Assembly (NCBI GenBank): GCA_019412865.1
Contig: DXOJ01000649.1
Coordinates: forward strand, 1 to 5,914
DNA: 5,914 bases
DNA from: Bacteroides sp.
GTDB taxonomy: Bacteria; Bacteroidota; Bacteroidia; Bacteroidales; Bacteroidaceae
Direction: 5' to 3'
This document shows positions 1 to 5,914 of the stretch, piece by piece; position 1 is the first letter of the stretch; every line of letters begins with the position of its first letter. The notes under the pieces were generated by a model, which had not been told where the DNA came from, did not search any database, and was given only the letters and a program-made list of their open reading frames with translations. A program made the translations under genes and the position numbers.

Positions 1-51
1 TTTTATCAGAAAATGACTAGATAATTTTATTCCATATTTAAAAATTGATTG

Positions 52-59
52 TATTTTTG
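52..59 (+). promoter_or_regulatory. Candidate Bacteroides -7 promoter element (TAnnTTTG)
   Basis: The octamer TATTTTTG fits the Bacteroidetes primary sigma factor -7 consensus TAnnTTTG exactly. It lies 45 bases before the esterase start codon, so transcription would begin near 65-68 and leave a leader of about 38 bases. The upstream -33 element (TTTG) is weak: only T-rich sequence near 25-29 is available, at a slightly long spacing. A weak -33 would suit an activator-dependent promoter, but that is inference. In such AT-rich DNA an octamer match can arise by chance. Confidence 0.5.
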
Positions 60-96
60 TCGGATACCTAATAACTATTCGTCGAATATCTAATAA
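54..96 (+). repeat. Tandem 22-bp-period direct repeat in the operon leader, possible operator
   Basis: Positions 54-74 and 76-96 are direct repeats matching at 17 of 21 positions. The best-conserved part is TCGGATACCTAATAA (60-74) against TCGAATATCTAATAA (82-96), 13 of 15. The period of 22 bp is about two helical turns, the geometry expected of paired half-sites for AraC-family regulators, and the HTCS encoded downstream ends in an AraC domain. The first copy overlaps the candidate -7 element and the second ends 8 bases before the start codon. The repeat also contains the small palindrome TATTCGTCGAATA (76-88). An operator role is inferred; a chance duplication in AT-rich sequence is possible. 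Confidence 0.5.
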
Positions 97-104
97 AAAA
101 CAGT

Positions 105-1538
105 ATGAAAAAACATTTTCTACTTCTGATTCTATCACTTTTATTCCTACCGCTTGCACAAGGCAAAGTAAAACTCCCCGCAATGATGGGAGATCACATG
201 GTGCTTCAACAGAACAGTTCCGTTAAATTATGGGGTTGGGCAGACGGCAAAAAAGTAACCGTCACTACTTCATGGAACAACCGGACTTATCAGGCATCTA
301 CCGACAAAGACGGGGCCTGGCTGGTGAAAGTGGACACTCCCAAAGGAGGTTATACACCTTATTCTATTACAATCAGCGATGGGACTCCGGTCACTCTCTC
401 GGATATACTGATAGGGGAGGTGTGGATCTGCTCCGGACAGTCGAACATGGAAATGCGCATGATGGGAAATGCCGCACAGCCCATTGACAACTCACTTGAA
501 ACGCTTCTAAACTCGGGAAATTACCGCGACCGTATTCGCTTTATTACCGTACCGAGAACCAATGATACAGAGCGCCGCACGGATTTTGAAAAAAGAAAAT
601 GGGAAGTTTCGTCACCTGAAACGACCATTGATTGCAGTGCCGCCGCCTATTTCTTTGCCAAACAACTGACTGAAAGTCTTCATCTTCCGGTAGGGCTGGT
701 TATCAACAGTTGGGGAGGTTCGGCTATCGAAGCATGGATAGATGAACCGACATTGAAAACCGTCGAAGGTATGGACGTAGAAGCTGCCAAAGATCCTAAA
801 AGAGGGGTGCATCAGCGTCTGGAATGTCTGTACAACTCGATGTTATGGCCTGTTAAGAACTTCACGGCAAAGGGTTTCCTCTGGTATCAGGGAGAATCGA
901 ACATATCCAACTATCAGTTCTATGCTCCGATGATGACTGCCATGGTGCAGCTATGGAGAAACGTATGGGAGGCTCCCGATATGCCTTTCTATTATGTGCA
1001 GATTGCTCCTTACAAATATGAAAACAGCAGCAATACGGGGGCCGCTTTATTGCGTGAAGCACAGATGGAAGCATTGAAAACGATTCCTAATTCGGGCATG
1101 ATACCCACTACGGATATTGGTGATGAGTTTTGTATCCACCCATCGCCAAAGGATGTGGTAGGACTCCGGCTGGCTACGCTTGCGTTGACTAAAACATACA
1201 GCATCGGCCGATTGCCATCCAACGGTCCGATGATGACCAAAGTGGACTATGCGGACAAAAAGGCTATAGTGACATTTGATAATGCACCTGCGGGGTTGTT
1301 TCCTACTTTCTCCGAACTGGAAGGATTCGAGATTGCGGGAGCGGACAAGAAGTTCTATCCGGCGAAAGCAAAGATTGTAGGACGTACCAACACAGTAGAA
1401 GTGTGGAGTGAAAAGGTAACCCAACCGGTTGCCGTGCGCTATGCTTTCCGTAATTATGTGGGAAATATCACGCTGCGGAATACTTTCGGATTGAGTGCTT
1501 TCCCGTTCCGCACGGATACGTGGGACGACGTGAAATAA
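105..1538 (+). CDS. Secreted sialate O-acetylesterase family (SASA) carbohydrate acetylesterase
   Basis: This 477-residue protein removes O-acetyl esters from a glycan or sialic acid, probably in the periplasm or at the cell surface. Residues 1-20 form a signal peptide (basic MKKH start, leucine-rich core, likely cleavage after AQG) with no lipobox cysteine. Next comes the family's opening motif MMGDHMVLQQ and a beta-rich domain to about residue 97. The SGNH-type esterase domain follows: GQSNM with nucleophile Ser113, a conserved NSWGGS segment, WYQGES at 260-265, and the C-terminal block DIGDEFCIHP with candidate catalytic His345. Length is normal for bacterial members. The ATG at 105 is chosen because the signal peptide follows at once; there is no clear Shine-Dalgarno, which is common in Bacteroides. 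It is the first gene of an operon with the HTCS. Family members act on 9-O-acetyl sialic acid or on acetylated xylan or pectin, so the substrate is open. Confidence 0.9.
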   Translation: MKKHFLLLILSLLFLPLAQGKVKLPAMMGDHMVLQQNSSVKLWGWADGKKVTVTTSWNNRTYQASTDKDGAWLVKVDTPKGGYTPYSITISDGTPVTLSDILIGEVWICSGQSNMEMRMMGNAAQPIDNSLETLLNSGNYRDRIRFITVPRTNDTERRTDFEKRKWEVSSPETTIDCSAAAYFFAKQLTESLHLPVGLVINSWGGSAIEAWIDEPTLKTVEGMDVEAAKDPKRGVHQRLECLYNSMLWPVKNFTAKGFLWYQGESNISNYQFYAPMMTAMVQLWRNVWEAPDMPFYYVQIAPYKYENSSNTGAALLREAQMEALKTIPNSGMIPTTDIGDEFCIHPSPKDVVGLRLATLALTKTYSIGRLPSNGPMMTKVDYADKKAIVTFDNAPAGLFPTFSELEGFEIAGADKKFYPAKAKIVGRTNTVEVWSEKVTQPVAVRYAFRNYVGNITLRNTFGLSAFPFRTDTWDDVK

Positions 1539-1546
1539 AGGAAATT
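1538..1546 (+). promoter_or_regulatory. Ribosome binding site that decides the HTCS start
   Basis: An AAGGAA motif sits just after the esterase stop codon (TAA, 1536-1538) and 3-4 bases before the ATG at 1547. It supports starting the HTCS at 1547, not at the in-frame GTG at 1520, which would add a charged nine-residue extension before the signal peptide. The 8-base intergenic gap implies that the same transcript is translated for both genes. Confidence 0.6.
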
Positions 1547-4500
1547 ATGAAACGATCCATCTTATCTATATGTATACTGCTGGCATCGGTTTCTCTGGTC
1601 TTCGCCAATATCTACAAGAAATATGACGTTAGATCAGGGTTATCGGGCAATTGCGTCCGGAGCATCCTCCAGGATAGCATCGGATATATGTGGTTTGCAA
1701 CGCAGGACGGGCTGAATCGTTTCAACGGTATCGAGTTTACCAACTACGGACATTCGTCAGAAAACGGTGGAAACAGTTATATGAATATAGTAACGATCTG
1801 CCGCCATCAGGATAACAATCAGATTTGGGTGGCCAGTACGGAGAAGCTGTATTTATTCGACTCGCGGGAAGAGAAGTTCTCCGTATTCGATACACAGACG
1901 GAAGACGGGGTGACAGTCAACAGTGTCTTTGGAATGGCATACGACAACGACGGGCAGTTATGGATCGGAACAGCCAACGGACTGTTTGTCTACAACGAGA
2001 AAAAAGGTACGTTGAGGCAGTATCTACATTCTCTTTCCGATCCTCATTCATTGCCGGACAATCACGTGTGGGTGATCTACAACGACTCGTTCGGAACTAT
2101 CTGGATAGGCACCCGGAATGGTCTGGCAAAATACAACCAACGCACGGACAACTTCACAGGGTATATATCCGAAGATACTTCTTTCGGACGTCCTGCCTGC
2201 AACGAGATTATCTCTTTGATGGAAAGTTCGCAGGGAGTATTATGGGCGGGTACATGGTACGGGGGACTGGCACGGTTCAATAAGGAAACGGGGCAATTCC
2301 GCTATTACTTCGGAGAAGGGGACACGCTTACCATTCCACGCATCCGCACCTTGTTTCAACGGACGGCCAACTCTTTCTATCTCGGCTCCGACGACGGACT
2401 TTATACATTCAACACCACGACAGGAGAATGTCTGCCTACCGACGACGGACAAAATAAAGAAAGTATCTATGCCTGTTATCAGGATAGGGAAGGGGGAATC
2501 TGGATCGGGACGTATTTCAGTGGGGTGAGTTACCTGTCTCCCAAGCATAAGGATATTGAGTGGTATTATCCCAATGGTACGGAAAATTCTCTTTCGGGAA
2601 ATGTAATCAGCCAATTCTGCGAAGATCCCGACGGAAACATTTGGATTGCTACCGAAGACGGGGGACTGAATCTCTTTGATCCCCGCACGAAGAAGTTTAA
2701 AAACCATCTGTTGAGAAGCAGTAACCCTAATATCGGTTATCACAATATCCATGCACTGTTGTACAATGAAGGAAAATTGTGGATTGGCAGTTTCTCCCGT
2801 GGATTATATATCCTGGATATTCAAATGGGAAAAATGAAAAACTATCGCCATAACCGCGCAAACCCACATTCAATTCCTAACGACCATATCTACTCCATCT
2901 ATCAAACGAAGGATGGCAGCATTTATCTGGGAACGCTTTCCGGATTCTGCCAGTATGACCCGGAAAGTGATTCTTTCCGGACATTGGAACCTTTAAGCCA
3001 TATCTTTATCTACGACATGGTTGAAGACCCATACGGAGACTTGTGGCTGGCAAGCAAAAGGGATGGTATCTGGCGTTACAACCGCCAAACCGGCAAACTG
3101 CACAACTATCGCAACGACCCGGCAAATCCTGATTCTCCTTGCAGCAACTGGGTAATCCGTGTGTATATCGATCATAAACTACATCTATGGTTCTGCACCG
3201 AAGGTGGTGGCATCTGCCGTTATCACTATCAGGAGGACCGTTTTGAGAACTTCTCCACCAAAGAGAATCTGCCGAACAATATCATCTATGGCATACTGGA
3301 CGATCAATCGGGTAACTATTGGCTTTCTTCCAACAGGGGACTGATCCGGTATGAGCCGCAAAACAAACGGGCACAACTCTATACCATCGAGGATGGATTG
3401 CAAAGCAACCAGTTCAATTTCCGTTCTTCCCTGCAAGCCAGTGACGGGAAATTCTATTTCGGTGGGGTGAACGGGTTCAATTGTTTCTATCCGTTCAAAT
3501 TATCTATTAATAAGGTAAGACCTACAGCGTCTATCTCGGCGGTATATATGCATAGCCCCGACGACAAAGTAAGCCTTAGCAAGCGTATACCTGCTCTTAG
3601 CGGACAGGTAACTGTTCCTTATCAGGTGGTGTCGTTCGACATCACGTTCGAAAGTCTTAGTTATGTGGCTCCCAGCAAGAATTTATATGCCTACAAACTG
3701 GACGGTATTCACAAAGAATGGATATACACGGATAAACATAACGTATCTTTTCTCAACCTGCCTCCGGGTGAATATACTTTCCGTGTGAAAGCCAGTAACA
3801 ACGATGAATATTGGAGCAATGACGACTGTTGCCTGCATATTGAAATTCTTCCTCCACCCTGGAAGACCATTTATGCCAAGATTTTCTATTTACTAATTGC
3901 ATGTGGTCTCGCATATTTCCTGGTACAGCTTTATTTGCGTAAGCAGCAGGCTGTGAAAATAAGAAAGATGAAAGAGATGGAACAAATAAAGAATCAGGAG
4001 TTGTTCCAATCGAAAATTACATTCTTCACTCAAGTGGCGCATGAAATCAAGACTCCGGTAAGCCTTATCAAAGCTCCGCTGGAAGCTATTCTGGAAACAC
4101 ATGAATGGAACAGTGAAGTGGAAAGCAACCTGTCTGTGATACGGAAGAACACCAACCGACTGATGGAGCTTATCAAACAATTGCTCGACTTCCGCAAAGT
4201 GGACAAGGAAGGTTATACGCTTTCATTCAATGAAGTGGATATCAACCGGATGATAGAGGACATCATCGACCGTTTCCGTGCCATCTCCCTGACCGGAATA
4301 TCTTTCAGTGTCTCTCTTCCGAAAGAACATCTGCAATATAATGTAGACCAGGAGGCGCTGACTAAAATTGTCAGCAACCTGCTGACAAATGCCATGAAAT
4401 ATGCCCGTACCCGCATTATGGTAATTATGGACGAACATCTGTCTTCTGAAGGGCGCACGCTCTCCTTGTGTGTGCGTGACGACGGTCCGGGTATTCCGCA

Positions 4501-5518
4501 AGAGGAATGCAGCAAGGTTTTCGAACCGTTTTATCAGGTAGGAAATACAGGAAACAACGGATCGGGAGTGGGAATCGGATTGAGTCTCGTCAAATTGTTG
4601 GTGGAGAAGCATAAAGGAAAGGTTTATATCAATCCCGGCTATACGGAAGGATGCGAGGTATGTGTGGAAATTCCGTATTTGGAGAAAAGCATCTCTGTCA
4701 GCCCTTCCATCACTTCCATGCCCGACAAGGTTCCCGCTTCGGAGGAAGAGGGCGAACCCGCCGGTTACTCTCTTCTGGTAGTGGAAGACACGACGGACAT
4801 GCTGGAGTTTCTGGCTAAGAATCTGGGAAATACCTACACCATCCATACAGCCGCCAATGGCAAGGAAGCCTTGGAATGTCTGGAGACAACGACAGTAGAT
4901 CTTATTATCAGCGACATCGTCATGCCTCACATGGACGGATTCGAATTATTAAAGTCCATCCGTTCCGACAATATGCTTTGTCATATCCCGTTTATCCTGC
5001 TTTCGGCACTCGACAGCATCGATTCAAAAATTGCGGGTCTTGACTATGGCGCGGACGCTTATATAGAAAAGCCTTTCTCGCTAAGTCACATGAAAGCCAC
5101 CATCAATAATCTGCTGGAAAACCGACGTATGCTTTTCAACCACTTTACAACGGTACCGAATATGTCGTACGACCAGACATTAATGAACAAAACAGACGTG
5201 AAATGGCTGAACACGATTAATGAAATCATTACCCGCAATTTCACCAATGAAGAATTTACCATTGATAAGATGGCGGAAGAAATGGCTATCAGCCGTTCCA
5301 ACTTACAGCGCAAGTTGAAAGGATTGACAGGAATGCCACCCAATGATTATATCCGGTTGATTCGGCTCAAAACTGCGGGAGAACTTTTGCGGGAAGGGGA
5401 ATACCGGATTAACGAAGTCTGCTACATCGTAGGATTTAATAATCCTTCATACTTCGCGCGCTGCTTTCAGAAACAGTTCGGGATATTGCCGAAAGATTAT
5501 GTGAAGAAAGGAAGCTAG
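1547..5518 (+). CDS. Hybrid two-component system sensor/regulator (HTCS), propeller-Y_Y_Y-kinase-receiver-AraC
   Basis: This 1323-residue inner-membrane protein senses a glycan fragment in the periplasm and controls transcription directly. In order: signal peptide 1-20 (cleavage near VFA/N); 14 two-component propeller repeats at about 21-650, many with WIGT- or DG-type motifs, enough for two seven-bladed propellers; Y_Y_Y domain about 692-772; membrane helix about 775-797; basic coiled linker; HisKA with phospho-acceptor His832 in HEIKTP; ATPase domain with N box Asn944/Asn948, G1 box DDGPGIP (Asp978), F box near 992 and G2 box GSGVGIGL (1005-1012); receiver with Glu1080/Asp1081, phospho-acceptor Asp1123 (DIVMPHMDG) and Lys1175 (EKPF); two AraC helix-turn-helix units from about 1225 to the end. 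All key residues are present, so it should be active. Length is typical for HTCS proteins. The start follows from the signal peptide and the AAGGAA site. It shares an operon with the esterase. Its ligand cannot be told from the sequence. Confidence 0.95.
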   Translation: MKRSILSICILLASVSLVFANIYKKYDVRSGLSGNCVRSILQDSIGYMWFATQDGLNRFNGIEFTNYGHSSENGGNSYMNIVTICRHQDNNQIWVASTEKLYLFDSREEKFSVFDTQTEDGVTVNSVFGMAYDNDGQLWIGTANGLFVYNEKKGTLRQYLHSLSDPHSLPDNHVWVIYNDSFGTIWIGTRNGLAKYNQRTDNFTGYISEDTSFGRPACNEIISLMESSQGVLWAGTWYGGLARFNKETGQFRYYFGEGDTLTIPRIRTLFQRTANSFYLGSDDGLYTFNTTTGECLPTDDGQNKESIYACYQDREGGIWIGTYFSGVSYLSPKHKDIEWYYPNGTENSLSGNVISQFCEDPDGNIWIATEDGGLNLFDPRTKKFKNHLLRSSNPNIGYHNIHALLYNEGKLWIGSFSRGLYILDIQMGKMKNYRHNRANPHSIPNDHIYSIYQTKDGSIYLGTLSGFCQYDPESDSFRTLEPLSHIFIYDMVEDPYGDLWLASKRDGIWRYNRQTGKLHNYRNDPANPDSPCSNWVIRVYIDHKLHLWFCTEGGGICRYHYQEDRFENFSTKENLPNNIIYGILDDQSGNYWLSSNRGLIRYEPQNKRAQLYTIEDGLQSNQFNFRSSLQASDGKFYFGGVNGFNCFYPFKLSINKVRPTASISAVYMHSPDDKVSLSKRIPALSGQVTVPYQVVSFDITFESLSYVAPSKNLYAYKLDGIHKEWIYTDKHNVSFLNLPPGEYTFRVKASNNDEYWSNDDCCLHIEILPPPWKTIYAKIFYLLIACGLAYFLVQLYLRKQQAVKIRKMKEMEQIKNQELFQSKITFFTQVAHEIKTPVSLIKAPLEAILETHEWNSEVESNLSVIRKNTNRLMELIKQLLDFRKVDKEGYTLSFNEVDINRMIEDIIDRFRAISLTGISFSVSLPKEHLQYNVDQEALTKIVSNLLTNAMKYARTRIMVIMDEHLSSEGRTLSLCVRDDGPGIPQEECSKVFEPFYQVGNTGNNGSGVGIGLSLVKLLVEKHKGKVYINPGYTEGCEVCVEIPYLEKSISVSPSITSMPDKVPASEEEGEPAGYSLLVVEDTTDMLEFLAKNLGNTYTIHTAANGKEALECLETTTVDLIISDIVMPHMDGFELLKSIRSDNMLCHIPFILLSALDSIDSKIAGLDYGADAYIEKPFSLSHMKATINNLLENRRMLFNHFTTVPNMSYDQTLMNKTDVKWLNTINEIITRNFTNEEFTIDKMAEEMAISRSNLQRKLKGLTGMPPNDYIRLIRLKTAGELLREGEYRINEVCYIVGFNNPSYFARCFQKQFGILPKDYVKKGS

Positions 5519-5522
5519 CCTT

Positions 5523-5618
5523 TCATATAAGAAACCGAACAACCAAAGAGGTATTAATGAGCTGACCGCTCTTGACTTTGCTCACAATATTGAGTTTTTC
5601 TTCAAATGAATGTCGCAT
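5523..5618 (-). pseudogene. IS transposase OrfA N-terminal fragment, broken
   Basis: The minus-strand frame from ATG 5618 encodes 31 residues starting MRHSFEEKLNIVSKVKSGQ, the usual opening of an IS3-type OrfA (a 'SFEEKL..V..V.SG' helix before the helix-turn-helix). An intact OrfA is about 90-180 residues, so most is missing. After INT the frame loses resemblance and stops at 5523-5525. Another frame over about 5548-5516 reads LFGCSVSYMKG and then a stop, which looks like the next part of the helix-turn-helix (FG....V..W pattern). That would mean a small indel near 5545-5552 as well as truncation. The indel is a tentative inference; the start of OrfA is the better supported part. It is not expected to be functional. 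Confidence 0.6.
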
Positions 5619-5622
5619 AAAA

Positions 5623-5666
5623 AACTGCACTCCTAAAGTTTTGTGTCTAACTTTTGGGGTGCAGTT
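5623..5666 (-). promoter_or_regulatory. Strong hairpin in the IS end covering the OrfA Shine-Dalgarno
   Basis: Arms 5623-5640 and 5649-5666 form an 18-position stem with one mismatch and one G-U pair around an 8-base loop. On the minus strand the inner arm contains AGGAG (5634-5630), the likely OrfA ribosome binding site 11 bases before ATG 5618. Transcripts entering from outside the element would fold and hide it, a known way for insertion sequences to limit transposase made from read-through. Because a T run follows on the minus strand (complement of 5619-5624), the same structure could also act as a leftward rho-independent terminator. Which role dominates cannot be told from sequence. Confidence 0.65.
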
Positions 5667-5686
5667 CAATTATCAGGGAAGTACAT

Positions 5687-5704
5687 TTCTCATCGCAGTG
5701 AGAA
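5687..5704. repeat. Small inverted repeat in the intergenic gap
   Basis: TTCTCA (5687-5692) and TGAGAA (5699-5704) are perfect inverted arms around a six-base loop. There is no adjoining T run, so a terminator role is not supported. The rest of 5669-5747 shows no gene, promoter or repeat that I can recognise. Confidence 0.3.
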
Positions 5705-5747
5705 TATACCCTTGTCAGAATAGGCTGAAACAGCTCATGAAGCCAAT

Positions 5748-5806
5748 AAAAGGGCGAGCAATAGAATAGGAAGTAAAACTTCTGAATTCTATTAATTCGC
5801 CCTCTT
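5748..5806 (-). terminator. Long imperfect hairpin, probable terminator for a leftward gene
   Basis: AGGGCGA (5751-5757) pairs with TCGCCCT (5797-5803). After a small internal loop AATAGAAT (5760-5767) pairs with ATTCTATT (5786-5793), and GAAGT/ACTTC caps the structure around a short loop. On the minus strand the GC-rich base is followed by TTTTATT (complement of 5745-5751), the form of a rho-independent terminator. On the plus strand it is followed by CTTATATT, a poorer tract, so any stop of HTCS transcripts here would be weaker. It lies about 56 bases past the possible leftward gene end at 5862. Confidence 0.6.
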
Positions 5807-5861
5807 ATATTAACTCTCTTACGTATTATCTATTAGAAATATATCCCTGTTGAATTATATT

Positions 5862-5914
5862 TCAATAAGAAGCTGTTGCCGGAATACCTTCCTTTTCCAA
5901 TAAAGCCACAATAC
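5862..5914 (-). CDS. Possible C-terminal end of a leftward gene (partial)
   Basis: One minus-strand frame entering from the window's right edge reads IVALLEKEGIPATASY and stops at TGA (5864-5862). The segment looks like a natural protein C-terminus (a helix, then GIP), and a terminator-like hairpin follows at a fitting distance. Only about 16 codons are visible, so no family can be named. A second minus-strand frame stays open to 5833 (ending NSTGIYF), so the choice of frame is uncertain. If real, this gene converges on the HTCS operon. Confidence 0.35.
   Translation of the reverse strand, partial: IVALLEKEGIPATASY

Larger units (their letters stand above)
5519..5668 (-). mobile_element. Truncated left end of an IS3-family-like insertion sequence
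   Basis: Read on the minus strand from 5668, the sequence begins TGAACTGCACCCCAAAAG and continues TTAGACA. This resembles the terminal inverted repeats of IS3-family elements, with their TG start, C-run and AAAAGTTAGACA-like interior. An AGGAG Shine-Dalgarno and an ATG (5618) follow 50 bases inside, opening a frame that looks like an OrfA transposase. The element stops at the HTCS stop codon, with no second end and no OrfB in the window, so only about 150 bp remain. Family assignment rests on recalled end and OrfA patterns. The left boundary at 5519 is approximate, and no target-site duplication can be identified. Confidence 0.65.

Noticed and set aside
1..51. Possible 3' end of an upstream gene
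   Set aside because: All three plus-strand frames hit stops within 24 bases and nothing coding-like is visible; treated as AT-rich intergenic DNA.
1520..1546. Alternative GTG start for the HTCS, overlapping the esterase by 19 bases
   Set aside because: It would put nine mostly charged residues before a good signal peptide; the ATG at 1547 has an AAGGAA site and gives a standard N-terminus.
2240..2752. Minus-strand open frame inside the propeller region
   Set aside because: It is opposite clear propeller repeats and shows no recognisable protein pattern.
4223..4930. Long minus-strand open frame inside the HTCS kinase and receiver region
   Set aside because: The plus-strand frame encodes unmistakable kinase and receiver motifs here; the opposite frame is a shadow with no family features.
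5559..5571. GAGC/GCTC mini hairpin considered as the HTCS terminator
   Set aside because: The stem is only four base pairs, has no T run, and lies within the OrfA-like coding remnant.
5572..5769. Plus-strand 65-residue open frame after the HTCS
   Set aside because: It runs across the insertion-sequence end and its hairpin on the opposite strand, has no recognisable motif or ribosome binding site, and is best explained as chance.

Overview
The window looks like a gut Bacteroides or a close relative. It carries a hybrid two-component system (HTCS), a one-protein sensor and transcription factor typical of Bacteroidetes polysaccharide utilisation loci. It also has a TAnnTTTG-type -7 promoter element, AT-rich intergenic DNA and a first gene without a Shine-Dalgarno sequence, all usual for that group. 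No species is assigned.

Layout: positions 1-104 are an AT-rich leader with a candidate promoter (52-59) and a tandem 22-bp-period direct repeat (54-96). Positions 105-1538 (+) encode a secreted SGNH-type acetylesterase of the sialate O-acetylesterase (SASA) family. After 8 bases, 1547-5518 (+) encodes a full-length HTCS: signal peptide, 14 propeller repeats, Y_Y_Y domain, one membrane segment, histidine kinase, receiver and AraC-type DNA-binding domain. The two genes are almost certainly one operon.

The last ~396 bases hold no intact gene. Directly after the HTCS stop lies a ~150-bp remnant of an insertion sequence on the minus strand (about 5519-5668). It has an IS3-family-like terminal inverted repeat, a strong hairpin over the transposase Shine-Dalgarno, and the first codons of an OrfA-like transposase that soon breaks. 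Positions 5669-5747 show only a small inverted repeat. A long hairpin at 5748-5806 looks like a terminator for a leftward gene whose last codons may lie at 5862-5914.

Working model: the HTCS senses an oligosaccharide in the periplasm, phosphorylates itself internally and activates target promoters. The co-transcribed esterase removes O-acetyl groups from the glycan. The substrate (acetylated sialic acid, or a plant glycan such as xylan or pectin) cannot be told from this window, and no susC/susD pair is present. I found no clearly new system. The most interesting signals are the repeat in the operon leader, the HTCS sharing an operon with an esterase, and the insertion-sequence scar at the HTCS stop codon.
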